From Agapetus fuscipes (Eukaryota > Arthropoda > Insecta > Trichoptera > Glossosomatidae): 64,000 nt of DNA. Location of the stretch: assembly GCA_951799405.1 (NCBI GenBank), contig OX637356.1, positions 15,337,229 through 15,401,228 on the forward strand, written 5' to 3'. The notes under the pieces were generated by a model, which was given only the letters and a program-made list of their open reading frames with translations, did no database searches and was not told where the DNA came from. Made by a program: the position numbers and the translations under genes. This document shows, in pieces, positions 45,700 through 55,603 of this stretch; position 1 is the stretch's first letter, and the number at the start of each line of letters is the position of its first letter.

Positions 45700-45990
45700 A
45701 TTAAAAATGACAGTAGCTGTGTATGGGTGGTGGGAGGTAGGAAACTTGTATGCAGCTAGTGAAACCTAATTATTTTTACAGGCAAAGAGGGCATCTTTAC
45801 TCCAACTACTTCAGTTGAAGTGGAGGTTTCCTAGCTCCCGAGGGTGCTGTTACCCATTTCTTATGAAAGCCGAGTATTTTATTTTGGGTTGGAAATAAAC
45901 CCTAAAATAGGAAATCATTTCTGACATCCTCGGTGGAATTCAAACCCTTGCTCTCGGCATGGAATGCAAGCATTCTAACTGAGCTATCGA
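45700..45990 (-). repeat. SINE unit-2 copy (orthologous to 2095-2415)
   Basis: tRNA-like head at 45945-45990 (GAATTCAAACCCTTGCTCTC, TTCTAACTGAGCTATCGA on plus) and the same body. Confidence 0.7.
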
Positions 45991-46012
45991 ATTAACAAAA
46001 ATGAATGTTATA

Positions 46013-46909
46013 GTCATGGACAAGTGTGTCAGAGATGCTCGACTTAATGATTGTGGATTGATGATAGGAGAGAGCAAAGTGAGTGTTCTACTGTATGCAG
46101 ATGATGCAGTTCTTGTATCTGATTCAGCAGTAGAATTGCAAACAATGCTCTCTAGATTGAATGAAGCTTTGAAAGGTAACCATTTGAAGTTGAATGCAAG
46201 TAAGACGAAAGTATTGATTTTTGAAAGAGATGATGAAAGTATGAATTATGAATTTAAAATTAATGGAATGAATGTTGATGTCGTAAATGAGTTTGTATAC
46301 CTGGGAAGTAAGTTTGAAAAAGATGGAAGAATGACCGGTGAATTTGAAAGAAGAATAATGAAAGGCAGGTGCGTACTGGGTGCTACCGCTAGCATCGCCA
46401 GGAACCAGAATCTCTCAAAAAATGTTAGATTGGCGGTGCACGGTGGTATACTAGTGCCAACCTTGATGTATGGAAGTGAAGCCTGGACGGTGAGTGAAAG
46501 GGAAATTAGTAAAGTCCATACAGTAGAAATGGACTATCTAAGAAGTATGATTGGGAAAAAACGAAGTGACAGAGTGAGGAATAATTTTGTAAGAGAAGAA
46601 TGTGGTGTAAGGGAAAGTGTGAAAGTGAAGATTAAAAGAAGTATGTTAAGATGGTTCGGGCATATGGAGAGAATGAGTGATGAAAGATTGACGAAGAAAG
46701 TATATGTTGCTAAAATAGATGGATGTCGTGGTAGAGGAAGACCGAGAAAAGTATGGATGGATCAAATTTCTGAAATAGCGAATGAATGGGATATCCAGAG
46801 TCATAATAAAAGGAGGACTTGCATGAAAAAGGTTATGACTCTGGATGAAATGAAAGAAGTGTGCAAGGACAGGAAGAAGTGGCGGCTAATCTGCAATGGT
46901 GATTTCTAA
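46013..46909 (+). pseudogene. LINE-C RT C-terminal part
   Basis: About 298 codons in frame: VMDKCVRDARLNDCGLMIG, VLLYADDAVLVSD (catalytic box), FVYLGSKFEKDGRMTGEFER, and RWFGHMERMSDERLTKKVY with GRGRPRKVWMDQI. Over 95% of residues appear identical to 13700-14602 by eye. It is 5'-truncated inside the RT, so there is no endonuclease, no palm start and no genuine start codon. Transcription by a nearby promoter could give a fragment, but no activity is expected. Confidence 0.85.
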
Positions 46910-47025
46910 TGTTGGTGTATTAATTTGCTACATTTTTTGCATAGGAAATTTCTGACTTTTTTTGTATAGATTTCTTTGTAAGGTTTTGTTCTTTTATATA
47001 TTTAAATGTAATTTTTTATTCATAT

Positions 47026-47260
47026 TCCTTGACTTATAGGTTGGTATGAGGCTGACCACCCAAACTGTAAAAAATGGTTCACTTTGCCAATGTTACCCCT
47101 GTTTCAGGGAAGGTCGGCAAAAGTTGTGGGGCTTATGTTCATTTGAGGTTTGGATTTTATTTGTAAGTACACATTCAGCATTTGTAAGCGCGAACTACAC
47201 TTGTTGGTTTGTGGGCTTACATCTGAGAGCTTTAAATGAATATATCCTTGCAACTTAGAT
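47026..47260 (+). repeat. R250 module at the LINE-C sister 3' end
   Basis: TTCCTTGACTTATAGGTTGG to CTTGCAACTTAGAT, immediately followed by poly(A). Confidence 0.9.
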
Positions 47261-47299
47261 AAAAAAAAAAAAAAAAAAAAAATGTTATCATTGGCAACT

Positions 47300-47590
47300 C
47301 AGATTTTTTTCTCGTTTCAGTGTGTATTTCAAAGCAAAAATAAAAACCAGTAAGATTCACTCAGCCTTCACATAAAATGAGAACCAACCCCCCCCCCCCA
47401 CCCTTCCTCGGGAGCTGGGAAACTCCAATTCAACTGAAAGTGGTTGGTGTGAGACCCGCACCGTTATCTTTAAAAAAAAGGTCCCGAATCGCAACATATC
47501 ACATGTGGCGATTCGGGAATAACACAGGACCCCCTTCCGGAATAACACAGACAAGAAGTTATACTACATATGTAGCTTAGTTGCGTAATG
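47300..47590 (+). repeat. SINE unit-2 body
   Basis: TTCTCGTTTCAGTGTGTATT, then a C-run and CTCGGGAGCTGGGAAACTCC, to ATATGTAGCTTAGTTGCG. No tRNA-like head. Confidence 0.65.
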
Positions 47591-47600
47591 GGTTACACTT

Positions 47601-47965
47601 CAACAAACATTTTATTTTAAATTGTAATGAAACCTATTCACATGAGAGCCAAGAGCATTCCAAAAAGGTCAGCGTTTGTTTTGGATTCACAAATCAAAGT
47701 AATAAATTATATTGCACACATTTAATACAGGAATAACAATTACATCAGGAAATAAAACGGAAAAGGCAAGTTACTTTACAGTGCACTAGAGCTGTATGGA
47801 TCCATGATTTACTGTTTACTTAATCTCTTCCAACAGAAGAATGGTGGCATGATGATTCCCTCATCTGAGGTGTCCTTGGGCGACTCCCTCTTGTTTGTCT
47901 TGTAAGTTCACTCATGATGGCACACACATACATTGCTCTTACAAATAAGTTATTCAAACAAAAGT
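47601..47965. other. Unassigned
   Basis: No repeat or gene recognised. A minus-strand frame crossing 47820-48137 is not supported by any motif. Confidence 0.4.
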
Positions 47966-48157
47966 AATAAGAACATACAGGGGAGCCAACATTTACTCTG
48001 ACCACCATCTGGTGTGTGTTGGTATCAAGGAGAGGAAATCTAAAACAGAGGACGCCCCAACCACCAAAACAAATTGTTGCATTACGGAGTTGCTCAAACA
48101 GAAGACCAAACAATGGAATACACACAAAATCTAGCAAGCAACCTGAAGATCACTGTC

Positions 48158-49275
48158 TCAGGAATTAGCATCCTCTCCAGTATGTCTCATTTTGTGTTTC
48201 TTTAAACAACCCAAATGATATGATTTGTAACTACAACTGTCACAAGAAAATGGCTTCTCACTTGTGTGTGTCATCTTATGGTTTTTAAAACTATATTTTA
48301 TAAATGTTTTGTAGCTACACCTGCCACAGAAAAATGGTTTCTCACCAGTGTGTGCCATTTTATGTATTTTTAAAATATCTTTTCTATGTGTTTTAAAGTT
48401 ACAACTGTCACAGGAAAATGGCTTCTCACCAGTATGTGACATATTATGTTTTTTTAAATTCGCTTTACAATGTGTTTTGAAGTTACAACTGTCACAGCAA
48501 AATGGCTTTTCACTTTTGTGTGTCATCTTATGGTTTTTTAAACTATCTTTTCTATGTGTTTTGTAGCTACACCTGTCACAGGAAAATGGTTTCTCACCAG
48601 TGTGTGCCCTTTTATGAATTTTTAAATTCAGTTTTGCATGTGTCTTGTAGCTACAACTGTCACAGGAAAATGGCTTCTCACCAATGTGTGTCATCATATG
48701 ATTTTTTAAAGTTGCTTTTCTACATGTTTTGTAGCTGCAACTGCCACAACAAAATGGCTTCTCACCAGTGTGTGTCATCTTATGAGATTTTAAATTCTCT
48801 TTTAGACATGTTTTGTAGCTACAACTGTCACAGGAAAATGGCTTCTCACCAGTGTGTGTCATCTTATGTTTTTTTAAATTTGCTTTACAATGTGTTTTGA
48901 AGTTACAACTGTCACAGGAAAATGGCTTCTCACCAGTGTGTGTCATCTTATGAGATTTTAAATTAGACTTTCTATATGTTTTGTAGCTACAACTCTCACA
49001 GGAAAATGGCTTCTCTCCAGTATGATTTTTTTTGTATTTCTTTGAAGCCTTTGTTTTATGTGTTTTTGTAGGTCCTAAGTAATTCACATTGGTCCTGCAC
49101 TGGGCAGGGACCTCAGACTTCTCTTTGAGTTGCACCAAGGCAACCGACGTAGCCTCCAGCTTGTGGCAGGCCAACACTCTGTGGATCCACATATGACTTG
49201 TTTGGCTGCATGTGTAGCTGCAGACAGGGCAGACACGAGGCTGCATAGCAGGAATTCCCACAGGAACTCCAACTC
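48158..49275 (-). CDS. C2H2 zinc-finger exon 2 (paralogue)
   Basis: Begins at the same acceptor (CACTTTTCAG) and phase as the 17194 exon and encodes the same N-terminal finger (CPVCSYTCSQTSHMWIHR). It continues with the linker, ten C2H2 fingers (KPFSCDSC cores, H-x3-H) and a GEDANS end, ~373 residues. Finger order and helices differ strongly from exon 1 (YRKSNLKS, CLKENLKS, CRKATLKN, HAKLNLKI, FIKYSFKN), so DNA recognition should differ. All ten main fingers keep C2H2 ligands. No acidic 5' exon was found between 49276 and the LINE-B copy at 51900, so it may lie farther away or be missing. The frame is intact, implying selection or recent origin. Confidence 0.75.
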
Positions 49276-49530
49276 CTGAAAAGTGTATTTATTTTGTTGT
49301 CACTTTTCTCAATAAGCAACAAGGATAAGGAACCTCTTTATGCAGTGTGTACCCAACATGTGATGTCTTACATGTAGGAGTAGCGGCTCTAACTACAATC
49401 TGGGAGAGGGGATAACCTTGAAAGGCTGTTTGATGAGGTACATTTAAGATTCAAAATAAATGCATTCTAACAAGCACACACATATATTAGGTCTGGGAAA
49501 AAGTCTTTTCGCATATAGTATGTTTATCTA
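49276..49530 (-). other. Upstream flank of exon 2 with R250 and mariner ends
   Basis: Matches 19068-19320: acceptor side, R250 remnant to ~49486, then a mariner left terminus TTAGGTCTGGGAAAAAGTC (49488) that stops after ~40 bp. Confidence 0.75.
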
Positions 49531-49975
49531 TACTTATAAAACCAAAAAAGCGTTCGTTGGTAACGCGATAAAATGGTGAAGGACTAAACTGTTTTGGCTG
49601 TCTTTCGTTTCAGAATAAAGTACGTAATCTGGGAAGGGTTATAGCGTACAAAAAAGTTGATAAAATAACGCAGAACATGTTTAAATTTGTGAAATGCTGA
49701 ACGTCGTTTTTATATGGGAATTGATCATTTCCAACTTCATCTAATTGACAGATTTTTGTTCCATATTCAAATTTCATTAAATGTGTTCGGTTTGAAATAT
49801 TGTAAGAGGTTAAACAAAATCAAATTAATAAAATAAACTGATAGGTACAAAATTTGAAAATGGAATAAAAGATTTTATTCATCAACAGCCTTTACCAAAA
49901 AGAACTCTTTTTTTAAAATTGGAATTTAGCTTTTCAACTGTCAAAGTCATGAAAAGTGTTCAAGGTTAAATAAAT
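49531..49975. other. Unassigned AT-rich stretch
   Basis: No gene or known repeat recognised. Confidence 0.4.
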
Positions 49976-51590
49976 AAGTCTTTAATCTCAGTTACAAATA
50001 TATGCACACATTTAAGTTTCATATTGAATGGATGCCCAAAAGGAAACACATGTTAGTTTGTGCATACACATAATGCATGTATATTTTCAAAATAAGACCC
50101 AACTGCAAATCAAAAATAACAACGGTGCAATTTATGCTGACTTTACTTTAAACAGGCAGAAGTGAAACAATTTGTATACCAACTTACAAGTCGAAGACTT
50201 ATAAAAGTTGCATAAAAACATATGGTGGCACTTTCAACATTTCTTAGATCCGTCTAATCTAATCTAATCTAAGTTGCAAAGATATGTTACATTGGAGATT
50301 CACATTACATGCATTCTCACAACCAGACACGTAAAGTTCGCGCTTGCACATGCCTCATGTGAACCTACAACATAAAAACCAAATTTCAAATGGGCATACA
50401 CCCTGCAACTCTTGCCATCCTTCCCTGAAACAGGGGTGACATTGGCAAAGTGAACAATTTTTACAGCATGGGGGGTCAGCCGCATACCAACCTATAAGTC
50501 AAGGAACATACACAAAAAATTACATTTCAAAACATATAATCTAAGTTGCAAAGATATTTTGTCATTTTAGACTCATATTAAATACATGCCCAAAAGTAAG
50601 CACATTGTAAGTACATGCTTACACATGCTGCATGTGTACATAAACTTTGCAACTCCTGCCATTTTCGCTGAAACCAGGGGGGCATTGGCAAAAGTGAACC
50701 AAGTTTTACTACATACTCCATCTTCTTACTTAATATTCAACTTTATATGTGCAAACTTGAGCTCGAATCGTTCATATGAGGTAACAAATCAAAGCTAAAA
50801 TGAACAAAATTAAGAAAATATGAAGTTTGTATCATCAATAAATTGTGAAACAAGGATTACATTTTTTCCGAATCTAAGTTGCAAAGGTATTGGGGATTCA
50901 CAAAATATGCATTCTCACAGGCACACATGTATAAGTTCGCGCTTGCATATGCCACATGTGAACCTACAGTATTAAAGCCCAAATCTCAAATAAACAAACA
51001 CCCTGCAACTCTTGCCATCCTTCCCTGAAACAGGGGTGACATTCGCAAAGTGAACCATTTTTACAGCATGGGTGGTCAGCCGCATACCAACCTATAAGTC
51101 AAGGAACATACACAAAAAATTACATTTCAAAACATATAATCTAAGTTGCAAAGATATTTTGTCATTTTAGACTCATATTAAATACATGCCCAAAAGTAAG
51201 CACATTGTAAGTACATGCTTACACATGCTGCATGTGTACATAAACTTTGAAACTCCTGCCACTTTCGCTGAAACCGGGGGGGGATTGGCAAAAGTGAACC
51301 AAGTTTTACTACATACTCGATCTTCTTACTTAATATTCAATTTTCTATATGCAAACTTGAGCTCAAATCGCCCATACGAGGTAACAAATCAAAGCTAACA
51401 TGAAGAAAATATGAATTTTGTATCATCAATAGATCGTGAAAAAAGGAATGATTTTTTTCCGAATATAAGTGGCAAAGGTATTGGGGATTCACAAAATATG
51501 CATTCTCACAAGCACACATGTATAATTTCGCGCTAACATTTCGACATGTGGACCTACAATTTAAAAACCTAATCCGAAATGAACATAAGT
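49976..51590 (-). repeat. Cluster of six R250-type copies, with a ~600-bp tandem duplication
   Basis: Copies lie at 49976-50195 (old), 50255-50503, 50535-50705 (short variant), 50872-51105, 51137-51305 (short variant) and 51470-51590 (partial). 50275-50877 and 50878-51477 are tandem duplicates: the GCCCAAAAGTAAGCACATTG and CAAACTTGAGCTC segments recur 600 bp apart. 51600-51900 is unassigned. Confidence 0.8.
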
Positions 51591-51969
51591 AATGTAGGGT
51601 ACCTACTGGCGCTGATGACAGCTGACAGTAGAGCTCTTCAAGAAAAAATCTTGTAAAGGTGTTAAAAAGTGACTATTTCAACCAAAAATCGGGGGACTTG
51701 GAGTTTTGTGTCAAAACATCACCATAAAATAATAATCTCAACAAATAGTGTATTCTAGTTAATTATTTTTTCAAATTTAAATCACCTTTTTTTTTGCTAT
51801 CTAAAATTGTTACAAATAAATGTCATGTCATAATAATATTAATTTATAACACTTCAATTCAATTAATCATTATAATATGTCTGCGCCCCTGTGCATGTGT
51901 GTGTAAATTTGTATACAATGTGTGCTGTGTTTGTCATCTTCACTTGTGTGCACCGGCCACTGTACAACC

Positions 51970-53741
51970 ATGATGCCGGTGCATACCTACACATTAGTGG
52001 AGCTGAAAAGGCTAGTATGCCAACCGCATGTGAGAGATGCGGTGCGCAGGACATGGCCAGCACAAGTACGAGCCACCAGGCTGCACAGAGCCAGAGGGAG
52101 GAGAGGCGGGCGCAGGCTGACAAATTTGTCAGCTCCAGTACCACCTGCTCCAGCACCACAACCTCAACCAGCAGACGTTGATCGTGCGGACCTCTCACCC
52201 CATCAACCACCAACGGCAACTTCGTCTTTAACTCCTCTTCCATCCGGTGGAAGACATGGACGTCCTTTGGAGAAGCGGCTTGTCCTGGGGTGCTGGAACG
52301 CACGTTCTATTAATAATAAAATTTGTGACATGGATGATTTTTGTAAAAGCTTTGACATTGGCATCCTTGCCCTGGTGGAGACGTGGCATGAGAGTCACGA
52401 CTCAGTGGCTTTGCGCGGACTGCGTGCTCTGGGATACGCGACGCTCGAGAAAGCGCGGGTAAGGCCGCGGCGCGGTGGTGGATCGGAGAGTATCTCTTGG
52501 GTCAACCACGGCGGCGTTGCTTTATTGGCGCGCTCAGGTTACCGTATGGAGAAGATAAATATTTTCTCTACTACCACCTTTGAGTGTCTTGTGTGTCGGG
52601 TGTCTTCAGTAATATCTTTCACCGTGGCCGTGGTCTACCGTCCGGGCTCTAGACCCGTGACGGCTGAATTTTTCTCGGAATTTCGTCAACTTTTTGAGTT
52701 TCTCGTGACTCGAAATGAGACGTTTCTGGTGGTCGGGGATGTCAATGTCAGGCTTGAGCGTAGAGATGACGCAAATAGTGTTCATCTCGCTGCCCTGCTT
52801 GCTGACTATGGCTGTATGCAGTGGGTCAATGCTCCCACTCATGATGCGGGCGGCCTGCTGGATGTGGTCATTACCAGGGAGGAGGACGCGCCTTCCAGGA
52901 CGGAGGTTAAAGACGTGGGTCTCTCGGATCACAGGCTGGTGATTTCATACCTTAATATAGGACGCCCGATTCCAATTTACAGGAAAATTATTACCAGATC
53001 CTGGAACGGTTTTGATATAAACAAATTTAAATTTGATTTGTCGCTCTCACCAGTTTGTGATCCGGAGACCTTTGTCTCGATGCATCCGGACGGGCTAGTG
53101 GATCTGTACAACAACACTCTTAAGCGCCTAATTGATCAGCATGCTCCCATAACGGTGAAAATTGTTAAAGATCGCAGAAGTGCAATCTGGTTTGACAATG
53201 AGTGCCGCATATTGAAGCGCAGTATGCGCAAGCACGAAAAAAATTTCAGGAATGGCAAACCAGGTTGCACCAGGGACATGTGGATCAGTGCTAGAGGGAA
53301 TACAGATCTACTTTTCTCCAGAAAAAATCCATCTATTTTCGTAATAAATTTTCTGGGGCTAAAAATCCTCAACAACTGTGGAAATTTCTGGAGAACCTGT
53401 CTGGCGGATCTCGGGTCGGTCCGGTCGTGACTTCGGCTGCCGCTGATTTCGCACAGCACTTTGAGAATAAAATTTTCCAATTGCGCTCTACCTTGGGCGT
53501 GGGTTCTGCTGGTTTTGTAACTGGTGGCAATTCACGTCTTTGGTTTTTTGATGAAACTAACATTGAGGAGATCTCAGGTGTAATAGCGAAGTCACCCAAT
53601 AAGCAGTGCGATCTTGACCCTGTGTCGACGTGGGTTCTGAAAGAATGCATCTCACAGTTGGCCCCATTTATTGTAAAGGCTATCAATGGTAGCCTAGTGG
53701 AGGCCACTGTCCCTGCGTCTTTGAAGATGGCATTCATAACT
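51970..53741 (+). pseudogene. LINE-B endonuclease and RT N-terminal part
   Basis: From the ATG pair at 51970 the frame gives a proline/arginine-rich leader, then an APE-type endonuclease: GCWNARSINNKICDMDDF, LALVETWHES, AVVYRPGSR, FLVVGDVNVRLE and SDHRLVISYLNI. The connector (SWNGFDINKFKFDLSLSP, AIWFDNECR) is normal for CR1/L2-group ORF2. A frameshift near 53295 moves the reading to SAAADFAQHFENKIFQLRS, and SPNKQCDLDPVSTWVLKECI leads into the RT. The reading is cut at 53741 by an insert and resumes at 54474. Because of the shift and the missing 3' half the copy is dead. Confidence 0.85.
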
Positions 53742-54469
53742 CTTATAATAAGAGCTTTTCGCAGTGTGAACTATTTGAGACCTAATCTAATCTAATCTAA
53801 TCTAATCTAAGCTGCAAAGATATATATCATTTAAGTTTTATATTAAATGCATTCCCACAAGCAGATATGTATAATTTCGCGCTAACACATGCCGCATGTG
53901 GACCTACAATATAAAAACCCAATCTCAAATGAACATAAGCCTTGCAACTCTTGCCGTCCTTCCCTGAAACAGAGGTGACATTGGCAAAGTGAACCAATTT
54001 TTACATTATGGGTGGTCAGCCGCATAACAACCTATAAGTCAAGGCCACTAAATATAAATTCAAAAAACAAATACGTTTACTTATTTTTGGATCTGATATT
54101 GTTTCTGGGGTGGGTTGAGTATCGGGCTATTTTTCTATTTTCTATTTTTTTATTTTTCATTTTCACTTTCTATTTTTTTTTTTTTTTTTGTTCTTTTTTT
54201 TTTTAATTGTTTGGGGGCAAGTGACAAATTCATGTGTGTATTCGATTTATTTTAAAGAAATATTGTAATGGTGTGAATGCTGTGTATGCTTCTAGTGTTG
54301 TATAGCTGTGATTGCCTGCGTGATGTTTGTGTGAAGATGTATGCTTGTGTCTATTGATGTAGTGTGCATAGTTTGGATGATTGGTTATTTGTGTTACTGT
54401 TGCTTATTATTTTTTATTGTTTATATGTACCAATTGTCTGTATTGCACCTCTTAATAAATAAATAAATA
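53742..54469 (+). mobile_element. 5'-truncated LINE 3' end inserted in LINE-B, with nested R250
   Basis: Flanked by AACT (53738-53741, 54470-54473). The site is intact in copy 1 near 15572. It starts with a short coding end (IIRAFRSVNYLRPN-like), contains an R250 copy (53785-54043, minus), a T-rich 3' UTR and an (AATA)n tail (54455-54469). Confidence 0.7.
53785..54043 (-). repeat. R250 copy with (TAATC)n tail
   Basis: Five TAATC-type units, then a full body to CTATAAGTCAAGG. Confidence 0.9.
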
Positions 54470-54473
54470 AACT

Positions 54474-54970
54474 CGCATTTTAAAAAAGCCCCAACTTAGT
54501 CCTTGTGATCCCTCTAACTACAGACCGGTGTCGAATTTGCCGTTCTTGTCCAAGGTGTTGGAGCGGATTGTCTCTCTCCGGCTGGTATCGTATCTGGAAA
54601 CTAATAACCTTATGCCAAAATGGCAATCAGGATATCGAAAAGGTCACTCTACAGAAACTGGTATGCTCAAGGTCACGTCTGATATGATATCGGCAATGGA
54701 GCAGGGCAATCTTGCTTTGTTGGCACTTCTGGACATGAGTGCAGCTTTCGACACTGTTAGTCATGAAATACTGATAAATAGATTGGAGGGCTCGTATGGT
54801 TTGAGAAATGGGGCCCTGGAGTGGATGACCTCCTACCTGGTAGGTCGCAAGCAGGCGGTACGTATTTGTGATGATGTCTCACCTGTCTACTCACTCACCT
54901 CTGGGGTTCCGCAGGGGTCCGTGCTGGGTCCAGTCCTTTTTTTACTTTACACAGCCGACATTGAGAGTAT
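54474..54970 (+). pseudogene. LINE-B RT piece, copy 2
   Basis: Resumes with YRPVSNLPFLSKVLERIVS, MPKWQSGYRKGHSTETGML, LLDMSAAFDTVSHEILINRL (the AFDT box with its catalytic Asp intact, unlike copy 1) and SGVPQGSVLGPVLFLLYTAD, ending at the shared junction. Confidence 0.85.
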
Positions 54971-55603
54971 GACAATTATATTAATATTTAAAACTGAACA
55001 AATTTCAAAACTTAATTTAAATTGGATATTAACGAACCGTTTAAAGAGAACTTACATCATTCTCGACGTTTCGTCAGCGACGTAGCCGACGTCTTCAGGA
55101 GAACATCCTCTCTGCACGACGACTGAGGATGAACTGAATTTGAAAACACTTTGTCACAAATCACTGACTACCTTCGAACGAAGGTAGTAATTATGTTTTG
55201 GTCTGTTACATATTTCACTTTCATCTTGTTTGTATTCTACGTCACTAGATGGTACTATGTTACCTGTACACACCGCACTAATCAAGTCAAAGACAATGAT
55301 ATAATTAGTGCGGTGTGGGGGGCCAAGTGGGCTGATCTTTGTAGCGTGTTTGGAATTGAGCAACGTTGGTTCAATCCCCGCCGGGGTTTGACCATAAATT
55401 TAAACCTGGTTCAACAGATGTTATTCGGTAATTATTAATTAATAATTGCAGATAGATATAGCAGGGTATTCCATGTGTCATTGAAATATTAATACTTTTT
55501 CAATCAATGGTTTTTTTTTAAGTTTATACTCCTATGGATTCACATTTTGTTTATTCATTGTTTTTGTAAGTACATATTGTTTTTGTATAATAAATCGTAA
55601 ACT
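54971..55603. repeat. Non-coding module downstream of LINE-B (copy 2)
   Basis: Same module as 16066-16830, lacking copy 1's tandem ~60-bp repeat. Confidence 0.65.
55060..55103 (-). ncRNA. Hammerhead-ribozyme-like motif (stem II intact)
   Basis: Stem I TTCTC/GAGAA, core CTGAAGA, stem II GTCGGC pairing with GCTGAC (one G-U), GAAAC, GTC. One extra base after CTGAAGA. Confidence 0.5.

Larger units (their letters stand above)
46011..47280 (+). mobile_element. LINE-C sister copy, 5'-truncated, with poly(A)
   Basis: Insertion with target duplication AATGTTA (46004-46010, 47281-47287). Order: RT C-terminal half, 3' UTR, R250 module (47026-47260), 20 A. The empty site is preserved in the partner block near 2435, so this insertion followed the block duplication. 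Confidence 0.9.
44293..47400 (+). repeat. Duplicated block, copy 2 (partner 726-2560)
   Basis: Collinear with 726-2560 up to 46010, then interrupted by a LINE-C copy (46011-47280), and resumes at 47281. 45160-45700 is non-coding spacer shared with 1570-2095. Confidence 0.8.
51900..54970 (+). mobile_element. LINE-B copy 2 (CR1/L2-like), interrupted and 3'-truncated
   Basis: Carries endonuclease and RT domains. It is interrupted at 53742-54469 by another retroposon and ends after TADIES at 54970, the same break as copy 1. Its continuity across 52956 and 53144 shows where LINE-A and LINE-C entered copy 1. Confidence 0.85.

Noticed and set aside
47820..48137. 105-residue minus frame downstream of zinc-finger exon 2
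   Set aside because: Crosses the boundary of the duplicated flank and is not kept in the paralogous flanks.
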